Assembly (NCBI GenBank): GCA_035274225.1
Contig: DATEOK010000476.1
Span: 1-14,883, forward strand
Direction: 5' to 3'
Source of the DNA: Dongia_A sp035274225
GTDB lineage: Bacteria > Pseudomonadota > Alphaproteobacteria > Dongiales > Dongiaceae
Length of the DNA stretch: 14,883 bases
Shown here piece by piece: positions 1-7,360 of the stretch. The translations under genes were made by a program, and so were the position numbers. Within the stretch, counting starts at the first letter, position 1. Each line of letters opens with the position of its first letter. The notes beneath the pieces were generated by a model. That model made no database searches, was not told where the DNA came from, and worked only from the letters and a program-made list of their open reading frames with translations.

Positions 1-222
1 TGGGCGCAGGATCGCGTCGCGGACGAGACGATCGCCGTGGACGGCTATCACATCGTCAACCTGTTCGCCAGCTGGGTGCCGGACGAGGGACCGCTCGCCG
101 GCTTCCGCGTCGATGCCGGCATCGAGAACGTGGTCGACAACGCCTATGAACGCTACCTCGCCTTCGAAGAGGCCCCGGGCCGCGACTACCGGCTCGCCCT
201 CAGCTATTCGGCGTCGTTCTGA
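1..222 (+). CDS. TonB-dependent outer-membrane receptor, C-terminal end (partial; probably heme/hemoglobin receptor)
   Basis: The frame is open from base 1 to a TGA at 220-222, so about 73 C-terminal residues of a longer protein are present. The segment has the look of the last beta-strands of a TonB-dependent barrel: a 'GIENVVDNAYERYL' strand-turn resembling the 'NLFDKxY' motif near the end of these receptors, then 'APGRDYRLALSYSASF' ending in an aromatic Phe, the usual outer-membrane insertion signal. Such receptors import iron chelates or heme across the outer membrane using TonB energy. hmuT begins inside its stop codon, so the substrate is most likely heme or a heme protein; that is inference from context because plug and heme-ligand regions lie outside the window. 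No start can be assigned. Confidence 0.85.
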   Translation, partial: WAQDRVADETIAVDGYHIVNLFASWVPDEGPLAGFRVDAGIENVVDNAYERYLAFEEAPGRDYRLALSYSASF

Positions 223-1112
223 TGCGCCTGCTGCCGATTCTCGCTGTTGCGACAGGCGCGCTGTTCGGTCCGTCGCTATCCGCCGCGGCGTCCTGCGACG
301 GCGCGGCGGCTGAGGGTCCGGTCATCTCGATCGGCGGCGACGTGACGGAGATCGTCTATGCGCTCGGTGCGGGCGGGCGCGTGGTCGCGGTCGATATCAC
401 CAGCCGCGAGCCGAAGCGGGCGCGCGACCTGCCGCAGGTCGGCTACATGCGGCAATTGTCGGCCGAGCCGATCCTCAGCCTGTCGCCGAAGCTGGTCGTT
501 GCCATTGCCGATTCCGGCCCGCCGCAAGTGCTGGACCAGTTGCAGGCCGCCGGCACTTGTCTTGCGCTGATCCCGGACCAGCATTCGACAGCCGGTGTCA
601 TCAAGAAGGTCGAAGCGGTCGCAGAGGCGCTCGACCGCAAGGCGGAGGGCAAGGCGCTGGTGGCGAAGCTCGAAGCCGAGTTCGCTGCGCTGCAATCGAG
701 CCTCGGCGCGGTCAAGGACAAGCCGCGCGTGCTGTTCCTGTTCTCGGTCGGCGAGGGCGCGCCGATGGTCGGCGGGCGCAAGACCTCGGCCGATGCCATC
801 ATCACGCTGGCCGGCGGACAGAACGCAATCGGGAGCTTCGAGGAGTTCAAGCCCGCTTCGTCCGAGGGCATCATTGCTTCTGCGCCCGACGTGGTGCTGG
901 TGACGGACCTGACTCTCGAGAAGCTCGGCGGCGTCGACGGACTGCTGGAACGTCCCGATATCGCGCAGACACCCGCCGGCAAGGCGAGGCGCATCGTCGC
1001 GATGGACTCGCTGCTGCTGCTCGGCTTCGGCCCGCGCACGCCACGGGCGATCCGCGAGCTGGCCGCGGCGCTGCACCCCGGCTATGTGGCGCCGCCGCAG
1101 GCCGCCAACTAA
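222..1112 (+). CDS. hmuT: Periplasmic hemin-binding protein of a heme ABC transporter
   Basis: This 296-residue protein begins with a Sec signal peptide (hydrophobic residues 2-20, Ala-rich cleavage region near 'SAAAS') and continues as a class III periplasmic binding protein of the TroA/BtuF-like fold. The N-lobe has the HmuT pattern 'ALGAGGRVVAVD', then 'LPQVGYMRQLSAEPILSLSP'. Tyr75 in 'GYMR' aligns with the heme-ligating Tyr of HmuT/PhuT/ShuT proteins. The C-lobe ends with 'GFGPRTPRAIRELAAALHP', also typical. It would take heme from the receptor and deliver it to HmuU. ATG 222 overlaps the receptor stop by one base, implying translational coupling; hmuU starts 5 bases after the stop. Family assignment is strong. 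Heme rather than another iron chelate rests on the Tyr motif and the oxygenase gene downstream. Confidence 0.93.
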   Translation: MRLLPILAVATGALFGPSLSAAASCDGAAAEGPVISIGGDVTEIVYALGAGGRVVAVDITSREPKRARDLPQVGYMRQLSAEPILSLSPKLVVAIADSGPPQVLDQLQAAGTCLALIPDQHSTAGVIKKVEAVAEALDRKAEGKALVAKLEAEFAALQSSLGAVKDKPRVLFLFSVGEGAPMVGGRKTSADAIITLAGGQNAIGSFEEFKPASSEGIIASAPDVVLVTDLTLEKLGGVDGLLERPDIAQTPAGKARRIVAMDSLLLLGFGPRTPRAIRELAAALHPGYVAPPQAAN

Positions 1113-1117
1113 CGCGC

Positions 1118-2197
1118 ATGCAGTCAGTGGCGGACCTCGCGCTCATCGCGCATCGGCAGGCGCAAAAGACGGCGATGGCGACCGGCATCGCCCTGATCGC
1201 GCTGGTCGCCATCTGCTTCGTCACCGTCCATGCCGGCGCGATCCCGATCCCGCCCGGCACCGCCACGCACCTGATCGCGCAGCAGCTCGGCCTCGCGCCG
1301 GTTGATGAGAATATGCAGGCCTTGCGCATCATCCTGATCGAGATCCGCCTGCCGCGCGTCGTGCTGGGCATCCTGACCGGCGCCGGCCTGGCGGTGGCCG
1401 GCGTGACGCTGCAGGGTCTGTTCCGCAACCCGCTGGCCGATCCCGGCCTGGTCGGCGTCTCGACCGGCGCCGCCACGGCGGCCGCGGCCTTCATCGTGCT
1501 CGGCTGGCCGCTGATCGAGTATTTGTCGGCGCCGCTGCTGCGCCAGGCGTTGCTGGTCGCGGCCTTCGCTGGCGGCCTCGCGACCACCATCCTCATCTAT
1601 GCCATCGCGACCCGCGAGGGCCGCACCGATGTCGCGACCCTGCTGCTGGCCGGGGTCGCCATCAACGCCATGGCGGCGGCCTGCATAGGATTGCTGATCT
1701 TCCTCAGCTCCGAGAACGAGCTGCGCGACCTGAATTTCTGGATGCTGGGCAGCCTCAACGGCGTGACCTGGGAGCGGCTGCTGGTCATCGGCCCGGTGGT
1801 CCTGGCGGCGATTCTCGCCTTGATGCGCTTCGGCAAGCATCTCAACGCGCTGCTGCTGGGTGAGAGCGAGGCGCGGCATCTCGGCTTCGACGTCGAGCGC
1901 GCCAAGCGCTGGATGATCACGCTGGTTGCGCTGACCATTGGCGCGATCGTGGCCATGACCGGGGCGATCGGCTTCGTCGGCCTGATGGTGCCGCACCTCA
2001 CCCGCCTGATGATGGGCGCGGACCATCGCACGCTCTATCCCTTGTCGGCGCTGCTTGGCGCCTGCCTGGTGCTGCTGGCCGATCTGTTTGCCCGCACCAT
2101 CGTTGTGCCGGCGGAGCTGCCGATCGGCATCGTCACCAGCTTCCTCGGCGGGCCGTTCTTCCTCTGGCTGCTGCTGCGGCAGAAGGGAGCGTTCTGA
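1118..2197 (+). CDS. hmuU: Heme ABC transporter permease (FecCD/BtuC family)
   Basis: The product is a 359-residue inner-membrane permease, probably with the ten helices of the BtuC/FecCD fold, that pairs with HmuV to move heme into the cytoplasm. Family landmarks are visible: 'RLPRVVLGILTGAGLAVAG' followed by 'LQGLFRNPLADPGLVGVSTG', the ATPase-coupling region 'LLGESEARHLGFDVERAKRW', 'GAIGFVGLMVPHLTRLMMG', and the terminal 'ELPIGIVTSFLGGPFFLWLL'. The frame is open far upstream into hmuT, but ATG 1118, five bases after the hmuT TAA, gives the usual short N-terminus before the first helix. ATG 1175 is an alternative that would start right at helix 1. The TGA stop shares one base with the hmuV start. 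Membership in the hmu operon is clear from position. Confidence 0.94.
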   Translation: MQSVADLALIAHRQAQKTAMATGIALIALVAICFVTVHAGAIPIPPGTATHLIAQQLGLAPVDENMQALRIILIEIRLPRVVLGILTGAGLAVAGVTLQGLFRNPLADPGLVGVSTGAATAAAAFIVLGWPLIEYLSAPLLRQALLVAAFAGGLATTILIYAIATREGRTDVATLLLAGVAINAMAAACIGLLIFLSSENELRDLNFWMLGSLNGVTWERLLVIGPVVLAAILALMRFGKHLNALLLGESEARHLGFDVERAKRWMITLVALTIGAIVAMTGAIGFVGLMVPHLTRLMMGADHRTLYPLSALLGACLVLLADLFARTIVVPAELPIGIVTSFLGGPFFLWLLLRQKGAF

Positions 2198-3021
2198 TGC
2201 TGAGCGCGGACAAAGTCAGCGTCGTGCGCGGCTCGCGCCGTATTCTCGACCAGGTCTGCACGAGCGTGCGCCCGGGCGAGTTCCTCGCCATCCTCGGCCC
2301 CAACGGCGCCGGCAAGTCGACCTTGCTGCATTGTCTGGCCGGCTCGCTCGAGGCGGACGAAGGCGCAGTCCAGCTCGACGGCCGTGCGCTTTCATCCTGG
2401 CCTGCGCGCGACCTGAGCCGCCGCCGCGCGGTGCTGACTCAAAGCCCCAGCCTTGGCTTCGCCTTTACCGCGCTGCAGCTGGTGCTGATCGGCCGCTCGC
2501 CGCACATGGGCAACAATCCCGGCCGCAGAGACCTGCGCGCCGCGGCGGTGGCGATGCAGGAGGCCGGCGTTGCGCATCTGGCGGAGCGGTCCTACCTCAC
2601 CCTCTCCGGCGGCGAGCGCCAGCGCGTGCATCTCGCCCGCGTGCTGGCTCAGCTTCATACCGAGGAAGCAAGCGAGCGCTATCTGCTGCTGGACGAGCCG
2701 ACCAACAATCTCGATCTCGGCCACCAGCATCTGGCGCTGTCCGCGGCGCGCCGGCTGACGGAGCAGGGCGTCGGTGTCATCGCCATCCTGCACGATCCCA
2801 ACCACGCGGTGGCTTATGCCGACCGCATCCTAGTATTGCATCGCGGGCGTGCCCATGCCGAAGGCCCGGCATCGCAGCTGTTGACCGAAGCGCTGATGAG
2901 CGAGGTGTTCGAGGTCGCCGCCCGCGTGCTGCGCGAACCGCAGCGCGATCGTCCCTACATCGTTCTTTGGCCTACACTCAACGATCAACCCGAAAGGAGA
3001 CAGCCATGTTCATCGCCATGA
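2197..3021 (+). CDS. hmuV: Heme ABC transporter ATP-binding protein
   Basis: This 274-residue cytoplasmic ATPase powers HmuU. All nucleotide-binding elements are visible: Walker A 'GPNGAGKST' (residues 34-42, Lys40), the ABC signature 'LSGGERQR' from residue 136, Walker B 'LLLDEPTNNLD' with Asp166-Glu167, and switch His199 in 'ILHDPNHA'. The insert with 'LLIGRSPHMGNN'-like sequence after the Q-loop is typical of the HmuV/FecE group. ATG 2197 overlaps the hmuU stop and is preceded by a good ribosome-binding site (AAGGGAG, about 2183-2189). The last dozen residues ('NDQPERRQPCSSP') look unconserved; they are encoded across the ribosome-binding site and first codons of the next gene, which begins 16 bases before this stop. 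Confidence 0.94.
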   Translation: MLSADKVSVVRGSRRILDQVCTSVRPGEFLAILGPNGAGKSTLLHCLAGSLEADEGAVQLDGRALSSWPARDLSRRRAVLTQSPSLGFAFTALQLVLIGRSPHMGNNPGRRDLRAAAVAMQEAGVAHLAERSYLTLSGGERQRVHLARVLAQLHTEEASERYLLLDEPTNNLDLGHQHLALSAARRLTEQGVGVIAILHDPNHAVAYADRILVLHRGRAHAEGPASQLLTEALMSEVFEVAARVLREPQRDRPYIVLWPTLNDQPERRQPCSSP

Positions 3022-3317
3022 ACCGGTTCCAGGTGAAGCTCGGCCAAGAAGCGGAGTTCGAGCGCATCTGGCGCGAGCGCGACATCTATCTGCGCGACCT
3101 GCCCGGCTTTGTCGAGTTCCACCTGCTGAAGGGCCCGAAGCGCGAGGACCACACGCTCTATTCCTCGCATACCGTGTGGAGCTCGCGCGAAACCTTCGAG
3201 GGCTGGACCAGGTCCGAGGCCTTCCGCAAGACGCACCAGAATGCCGGCCAGCACCGCGACCTTTATCTCGGCGGCCCGAATTTCGAGGGCTTCGACGTCG
3301 TCCAGACTGTGAAATAG
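3006..3317 (+). CDS. IsdG/HmuQ-type heme-degrading monooxygenase (ABM fold)
   Basis: The product is a 103-residue cytoplasmic protein of the dimeric ferredoxin-like antibiotic-biosynthesis-monooxygenase superfamily. The IsdG/IsdI catalytic residues are Asn7, Trp67 and His77; here Asn6, Trp67 ('FEGWT') and His77 ('RKTHQNA') fall at practically the same positions. Other family marks are 'MFIAMNRFQV' at the start, 'LPGFVEFHLLKGP' and 'YSSHTVW'. Known members open the heme ring and release Fe(II). As the last gene of the hmu operon it would process heme imported by HmuTUV. The start is fixed by a strong ribosome-binding site (AAAGGAGA, about 2992-2999) and overlaps the hmuV end. No hmuS/hemS-type gene is present in the visible operon. 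It is equivalent to rhizobial HmuQ/HmuD by family, but I cannot say which. Confidence 0.88.
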   Translation: MFIAMNRFQVKLGQEAEFERIWRERDIYLRDLPGFVEFHLLKGPKREDHTLYSSHTVWSSRETFEGWTRSEAFRKTHQNAGQHRDLYLGGPNFEGFDVVQTVK

Positions 3318-3368
3318 CGAGGATTCTCAAGGTCATAGCGACGGGGCACCGCAGCGCCGTGATTGCGA

Positions 3369-3397
3369 TTGCCTCTGAAAATCATTCTCATTATCTT
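3369..3397 (+). promoter_or_regulatory. Candidate sigma-70-type promoter of the imelysin operon
   Basis: TTGCCT (3369-3374; 4 of 6 to TTGACA) and TATCTT (3392-3397; 4 of 6 to TATAAT) are separated by 17 bases. Transcription would start near 3403-3405, about 20 bases before the start codon and just before the strong ribosome-binding site at 3413-3420. The -10 and spacer are covered by the Fur box, the arrangement expected for iron repression. The hexamers are only moderate matches, so the promoter call leans on the Fur box. Confidence 0.45.
3376..3395 (+). promoter_or_regulatory. Fur box (iron-responsive operator) upstream of the imelysin gene
   Basis: TGAAAATCATTCTCA (3376-3390) matches the Fur 7-1-7 inverted repeat TGATAAT-N-ATTATCA at 12 of 14 positions. 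In the overlapping register GAAAATCATTCTCATTATC (3377-3395), it matches the classical 19-bp Fur box GATAATGATAATCATTATC at 15 of 19. It is an AT-rich island in very GC-rich DNA, 30 bases before the start codon. A Fur-type repressor with Fe(II) would block the operon in iron-replete cells. The alphaproteobacterial regulators Irr and RirA use other sequences, so this favours a Fur protein. Confidence 0.82.
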
Positions 3398-3424
3398 GAC
3401 CGCCGCTCGAACAAGGAGGGACTG

Positions 3425-4693
3425 ATGGTTCGCAAGGCTGGTTTGGTGTGCGCGCTGGGTGCTTTGATCGCGGGTGGCGCGCCGGCGATGGCGGCAGACA
3501 CTTCGGCGGTGATCGAGACCTACGCCGACATCGCGCATGCCAAATACGAGGATGCGCTGACGACGGCCGAGGCGCTGGAGAAGGCGATCGACGCGCTGAT
3601 CGCCAAGCCGACCGAGGACAATCTCAAGGCTGCGCGCGAAGCATGGCTCACCGCGCGCAATCCCTACCAGCAGACCGAAGGCTATCGCTTCGGCAACCCG
3701 ATCGTCGACGATTGGGAGGGCAAGGTGAATGCCTGGCCGCTCGACGAAGGCCTGATCGACTACGTCGCCGACTCCTACGGCACCGAGTCCGACGAGAACC
3801 CGCTCTACACCGCCAACGTGATCGCAAACACCAGCATCTCGTTCGGCGGCGAGGCCATCGACACCAGCAAGATCACCAAGGAGCTGCTGGCCGACAAGCT
3901 GCACGAGGCGGGCGATTCCGAAGCCAACGTCGCCACCGGCTATCACGCCATCGAATTCCTGCTGTGGGGCCAGGACCTGAACGGCACCGGCCCGGGCGCC
4001 GGCAACCGCCCGGCCAGCGACTACGACACCGCCAACTGCACCCACGGCAACTGCGACCGCCGCGCCCAGTATCTGAAGACCGCGGCCTCGCTGCTGGTCG
4101 ACGACCTCAAGGAGATGGTCGGCAACTGGACCGCCGACGGCGCGGCCCGCAAGGCGCTGCGCGATGCCGGCGGCAACGGCGCGCTCAGCATGATGCTGAC
4201 CGGCCTCGGCTCTCTCTCCTACGGCGAGCTGGCGGGCGAGCGCATGAAGCTCGGTCTCATCCTGCACGACCCGGAGGAGGAGCATGACTGCTTCTCCGAC
4301 AACACCCAGAACTCTCACTACTACGACGAAGTGGGCATGATCGCGATCTACGACGGCAGCTATAAGCGGATCGACGGCAGCGTCGTGAAGGGTGCCGGTC
4401 TGTCCGAGCTGGTGAAGGCCGCCTCGCCCGACGCCGACAAGGGCGTGAAGGCCGCGATGGCCAACGCCGAAGCCAAACTGCGCCTGCTCAAGGACACGGC
4501 CGACAGCGGCAAGATGAAGTACGACCAGATGATCGGCGACGGCAATGCCGAGGGCAACAAGATCGTCCAGGACGCGATCGATGGCCTGATCGCCCAGACC
4601 CATGCGGTCGAAAAGGCGGTCGACGCCCTGAAGATCGGGGCCCTCGCGATCGAAGGCTCGGACTCCCTCGACAATCCCAGCGCCGTCCAATAA
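3425..4693 (+). CDS. Imelysin family protein (M75/EfeO-like), exported, intact GxHxxE motif
   Basis: The protein has 422 residues, with a Sec signal peptide (residues 1-23, cleavage after 'AMA') and a helical imelysin domain. The family motif GxHxxE is present as Gly172-Tyr-His174-Ala-Ile-Glu177, followed by 'FLLWGQD'. Three Cys remain in the mature region (205, 210, 289); the 'CTHGNCDRR' and 'HDCFSDNT' surroundings are typical of the iron-regulated IrpA/ICMP branch. Imelysins were described as insulin-cleaving peptidases, but structure and EfeO homology favour periplasmic iron or metal binding, so I prefer an iron-acquisition role. ATG 3425 has an excellent ribosome-binding site (AAGGAGGG, 3413-3420) and follows the Fur box. 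It leads a five-gene operon; the oxidase gene begins 11 bases after its stop. It may be periplasmic or surface-attached; no lipobox is seen. Confidence 0.92.
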   Translation: MVRKAGLVCALGALIAGGAPAMAADTSAVIETYADIAHAKYEDALTTAEALEKAIDALIAKPTEDNLKAAREAWLTARNPYQQTEGYRFGNPIVDDWEGKVNAWPLDEGLIDYVADSYGTESDENPLYTANVIANTSISFGGEAIDTSKITKELLADKLHEAGDSEANVATGYHAIEFLLWGQDLNGTGPGAGNRPASDYDTANCTHGNCDRRAQYLKTAASLLVDDLKEMVGNWTADGAARKALRDAGGNGALSMMLTGLGSLSYGELAGERMKLGLILHDPEEEHDCFSDNTQNSHYYDEVGMIAIYDGSYKRIDGSVVKGAGLSELVKAASPDADKGVKAAMANAEAKLRLLKDTADSGKMKYDQMIGDGNAEGNKIVQDAIDGLIAQTHAVEKAVDALKIGALAIEGSDSLDNPSAVQ

Positions 4694-4704
4694 CACAAGC
4701 AGCC

Positions 4705-6087
4705 GTGTGGACACGGCGACATTTCCTGACCGGCACGGCAGCGCTCGTAGCGCTGCCGTTGCCGCTTTCCGCTGCAGCGGCTAGCGGCGCGATCGCGCTG
4801 GAAGCACGCGAGCGTTCGCTGTCCCTGCTGCCGGGCACCAGCACGCCGATCTGGGGCTACCAGGACGAATGGCCGCTGGTCCTGCGCGCGCCGCGCGGCC
4901 AGCCGTTCCGCGCCCAGCTCACCAACGCGGTCGCCGAGCACACCACCATCCACTGGCACGGCATCCGCCTACCTAACGCCATGGACGGCGTGCCCTACAT
5001 GACTCAGCCGCCAGTCGAACCGGGGCAATCCTTCGCCTACGAGTTCACCCCGCCGGATGCAGGCACGTTCTTTTTCCATCCCCATTGCAACACGGTCGAG
5101 CAACTGGGGCGCGGCCTCGCCGGCGTGCTGGTCGTCGAGGACGAGGCGGAGAAGGATCTGTTCCTCGCCGACCACGTGGTCGCGATCAAGGATTGGCGCC
5201 TGAAGCCGGACGGCGCGTTCGACGTGTTCTCGACCGACAAGGGCGCGGCGCGCGGCGGCACCTTCGGCAATGTCGAGACGGTGAACGGCCAGCCGCATGC
5301 AAAGCTCGAGGCGCTCTACAACTGCTGGGTCCGGCTGCGCGTGCTCAATCTCGATGTCTCGCGCATCGTGGTGCTGGCGCTCGAGGGCGCCGAAGGCTTC
5401 GTGATCGCGACCGACGGCAACCCGCTGCCGCCGGTACCGCTGAAGACCTGGCGTCTCGGCCCGGCCATGCGCGCCGACATTGCCTTCCGCATGCCGTGGC
5501 GGCCGGTGCGCCTGCAGAATGTGTGGGGCGCCAAGCCCGTGCTGCTGGCGGAGGTTTCGTTGATCGAAAGCGCCCTGCCGAGCCTTGGCCCGGTTCCGAC
5601 CCTGGCGGCGAGCCAAGTGCCGGAGCCCGATCTCAAGGGCGCTGAGCGGCTGACCTTCGACCTCACCGCCGGCCACGTCTCGCCGGCGCTGGAGGCGTAC
5701 CTGAAGGACAATCCCAACGTCACCTTGGACCAGCTCTGCCTGCCGCAGCGGACCTTCTGGGCCATCAACGGCAAGTCCTGGTCTGGCCAGGACCACAGGC
5801 TGAAGCCGCCGCCGCTGGCGGAGCTGAAGCGCGGCCGCTCCTACGTGTTCGAGCTGTTCAACGGCACGCCGCACCCGCACCCGATCCATCTGCACGGCCA
5901 TACCTTCCGCGTGCTCCGATCCAGCAAGGAGGAGATCGTCCCGCATCTCGCCGACACCGTCTTGATCGCGCCCAAGGAACGGGTTGAGATCGCCTTCACA
6001 GCGGACAATCCTGGAGAGTGGATGATGCACTGTCACATTATCGAGCATCAGGAAACCGGGATGATGGGCTATGTCACTGTCGCGTAA
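4705..6087 (+). CDS. Tat-exported multicopper oxidase, candidate ferroxidase
   Basis: This 460-residue three-domain copper oxidase starts at GTG 4705, giving the twin-arginine signal 'TRRHFLTG' (residues 3-10) and a hydrophobic stretch up to 'LSAAAA'. The GTG start has no good ribosome-binding site. All copper ligands are present: H83-W-H85-G; H125-P-H127; H392-P-I-H395-L-H397; and H442-C443-H444...H448...M453. The type 1 site is therefore His392/Cys443/His448 with an axial Met453, and the trinuclear site is complete. There is no Met-rich insert as in CueO, and length is close to CumA-like oxidases. The enzyme would oxidise a substrate and reduce O2 to water in the periplasm. Context between iron genes under Fur suggests Fe(II) oxidation, but the substrate (Fe, Mn, Cu or phenols) cannot be read from sequence. 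Its last 17 bases overlap the next gene. Confidence 0.93.
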   Translation: MWTRRHFLTGTAALVALPLPLSAAAASGAIALEARERSLSLLPGTSTPIWGYQDEWPLVLRAPRGQPFRAQLTNAVAEHTTIHWHGIRLPNAMDGVPYMTQPPVEPGQSFAYEFTPPDAGTFFFHPHCNTVEQLGRGLAGVLVVEDEAEKDLFLADHVVAIKDWRLKPDGAFDVFSTDKGAARGGTFGNVETVNGQPHAKLEALYNCWVRLRVLNLDVSRIVVLALEGAEGFVIATDGNPLPPVPLKTWRLGPAMRADIAFRMPWRPVRLQNVWGAKPVLLAEVSLIESALPSLGPVPTLAASQVPEPDLKGAERLTFDLTAGHVSPALEAYLKDNPNVTLDQLCLPQRTFWAINGKSWSGQDHRLKPPPLAELKRGRSYVFELFNGTPHPHPIHLHGHTFRVLRSSKEEIVPHLADTVLIAPKERVEIAFTADNPGEWMMHCHIIEHQETGMMGYVTVA

Positions 6088-7360
6088 GGTTTTTGTGGGT
6101 ACGCTGGGCGTTCTGCTGGCATCCGCCGGCAACGCTGGGGCGGCCGAGGATTCCATGGACACGGTGCTGGGCAAGGCGCTGTTCGAGCGGCTGTGGGTCT
6201 CCGCTCCGTCCTCGACCAAGGCGGCTGACGGCCTCGGCCCCCTGTTCAACGCCCGCGCCTGCTCGTCCTGCCACCAGGGCGGAGGCCGCGCCGCGGTGTC
6301 GTTGCAGGAGGGCGATCTGCCTGCCTCCGCCGGTCTCGCCCTGCGCGTCGGCGCGGTGCAGGACGGCGCGCTGGTACCGCACCCGCTCCTCGGCAGCCAG
6401 GTGCAGACCTTCGCCGTCCCCGGCCTCAAGCCGGAGAGCAAGCTGCACGTCACGTTCGAGACCCGCACAGAAACGCTGGGCGATGGCACGGCGGTCGAGC
6501 TACGCCGACCGCGCATCACGATCGATGGCGAAGACAAGCTCGCCGATCTCGCCTGGATCTCGCCGCGCTTGGCGCCGGACCTGCACGGCACCGGCCTGCT
6601 GGAACGTGTGCCGCTGACCTGGCTCGCCGCGCAGGCGGACCCCGACGACTTGAACGGCGATGGCATCTCCGGCGCTGTGGTGATGGGCCAGTACGGCGAG
6701 CAGGACATCGAGCCCGGCCGCTTCGGCTGGAAGGGCGACGAGCCCGACCTCGCGCACCAGATCTCCGCCGCGTTCCACTTCGACCTCGGCCTTTCGACGC
6801 CGCTGCGGCGCGAGCTGTGGGGCGATTGCACGGCAACGCAGGCGGACTGCCGCACCGCGCCGCAGGGCGCCGGCAAGGGCGGCGTCGAGGTCGAGAGCAA
6901 CGTGATTGCGCTGGTCGCGACCTATCTGCGCGCGTTGCCGGCGCCCACGCCGACCGCTTCGGCGAACGAGCGCGGCCAGGCGCTGTTCGCCAAGATCGGC
7001 TGCGGCGCATGTCACACCGCAAGCGTGCCGGCAGAGCTGGCCGGCGGCGATACCAAGTGGGTCGCGCCCTACACCGACCTGTTGATCCATGACATGGGTG
7101 ACGGCTTGGCTGACCGCGCCTTCGACGGTTCGGTTTCCACGGTCGCCGGCGCGCACGAATGGCGCACCGCCCCCTTGTGGGGCCTGGGCGCTCGTGTCGC
7201 AGCGAAGGACGGCGCCAACCTGCTGCATGATGGCCGCGCCCGCTCGGCGCTGGAGGCGATCCTGTGGCACGGCGGGGAGGCTGCTGCCGCGAAGCAGCGC
7301 GCCGCCGAACTGTCCCCCGAAGACCGTGCGGCGCTGATCGCGTTCCTGGAGAGTCTATGA
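6071..7360 (+). CDS. Di-heme c-type cytochrome, DUF1111/DHOR family (putative thiol oxidoreductase)
   Basis: The protein has 429 residues with a Sec signal peptide (residues 1-25, 'NAGAA'). Two covalent heme sites are seen: Cys64-Ser-Ser-Cys67-His68 and Cys311-Gly-Ala-Cys314-His315. Family marks include 'DGLGPLFNARACSSCH', the acidic loop 'DPDDLNGDGISG', 'LLIHDMGDGLADRA' (a likely axial Met), 'EWRTAPLWGLG', and 'LLHDGRARSALEAILWHGGEA'. DUF1111 proteins resemble the MauG/cytochrome c peroxidase fold, but their reaction is unknown; peroxidase, Fe(III)/Fe(II) redox or thiol chemistry are possibilities. The gene starts 17 bases inside the oxidase gene and ends with an ATGA overlap with the second imelysin gene, so it is probably translationally coupled to both. 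Maturation needs the Ccm system, encoded elsewhere. Confidence 0.93.
   Translation: MSLSRKVFVGTLGVLLASAGNAGAAEDSMDTVLGKALFERLWVSAPSSTKAADGLGPLFNARACSSCHQGGGRAAVSLQEGDLPASAGLALRVGAVQDGALVPHPLLGSQVQTFAVPGLKPESKLHVTFETRTETLGDGTAVELRRPRITIDGEDKLADLAWISPRLAPDLHGTGLLERVPLTWLAAQADPDDLNGDGISGAVVMGQYGEQDIEPGRFGWKGDEPDLAHQISAAFHFDLGLSTPLRRELWGDCTATQADCRTAPQGAGKGGVEVESNVIALVATYLRALPAPTPTASANERGQALFAKIGCGACHTASVPAELAGGDTKWVAPYTDLLIHDMGDGLADRAFDGSVSTVAGAHEWRTAPLWGLGARVAAKDGANLLHDGRARSALEAILWHGGEAAAAKQRAAELSPEDRAALIAFLESL

Noticed and set aside
3263..4714. A 483-codon minus-strand open frame opposite the imelysin gene
   Set aside because: Composition is low-complexity Val/Gly/Arg/Leu, with no domain; the plus strand has signal peptide, GxHxxE and a strong ribosome-binding site.
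4969..6900. A 643-codon open frame on the minus strand antisense to the copper oxidase and cytochrome genes
   Set aside because: It lies opposite two genes with full copper and heme motifs, shows no recognisable domain, and is the kind of long shadow frame expected in high-GC coding DNA.
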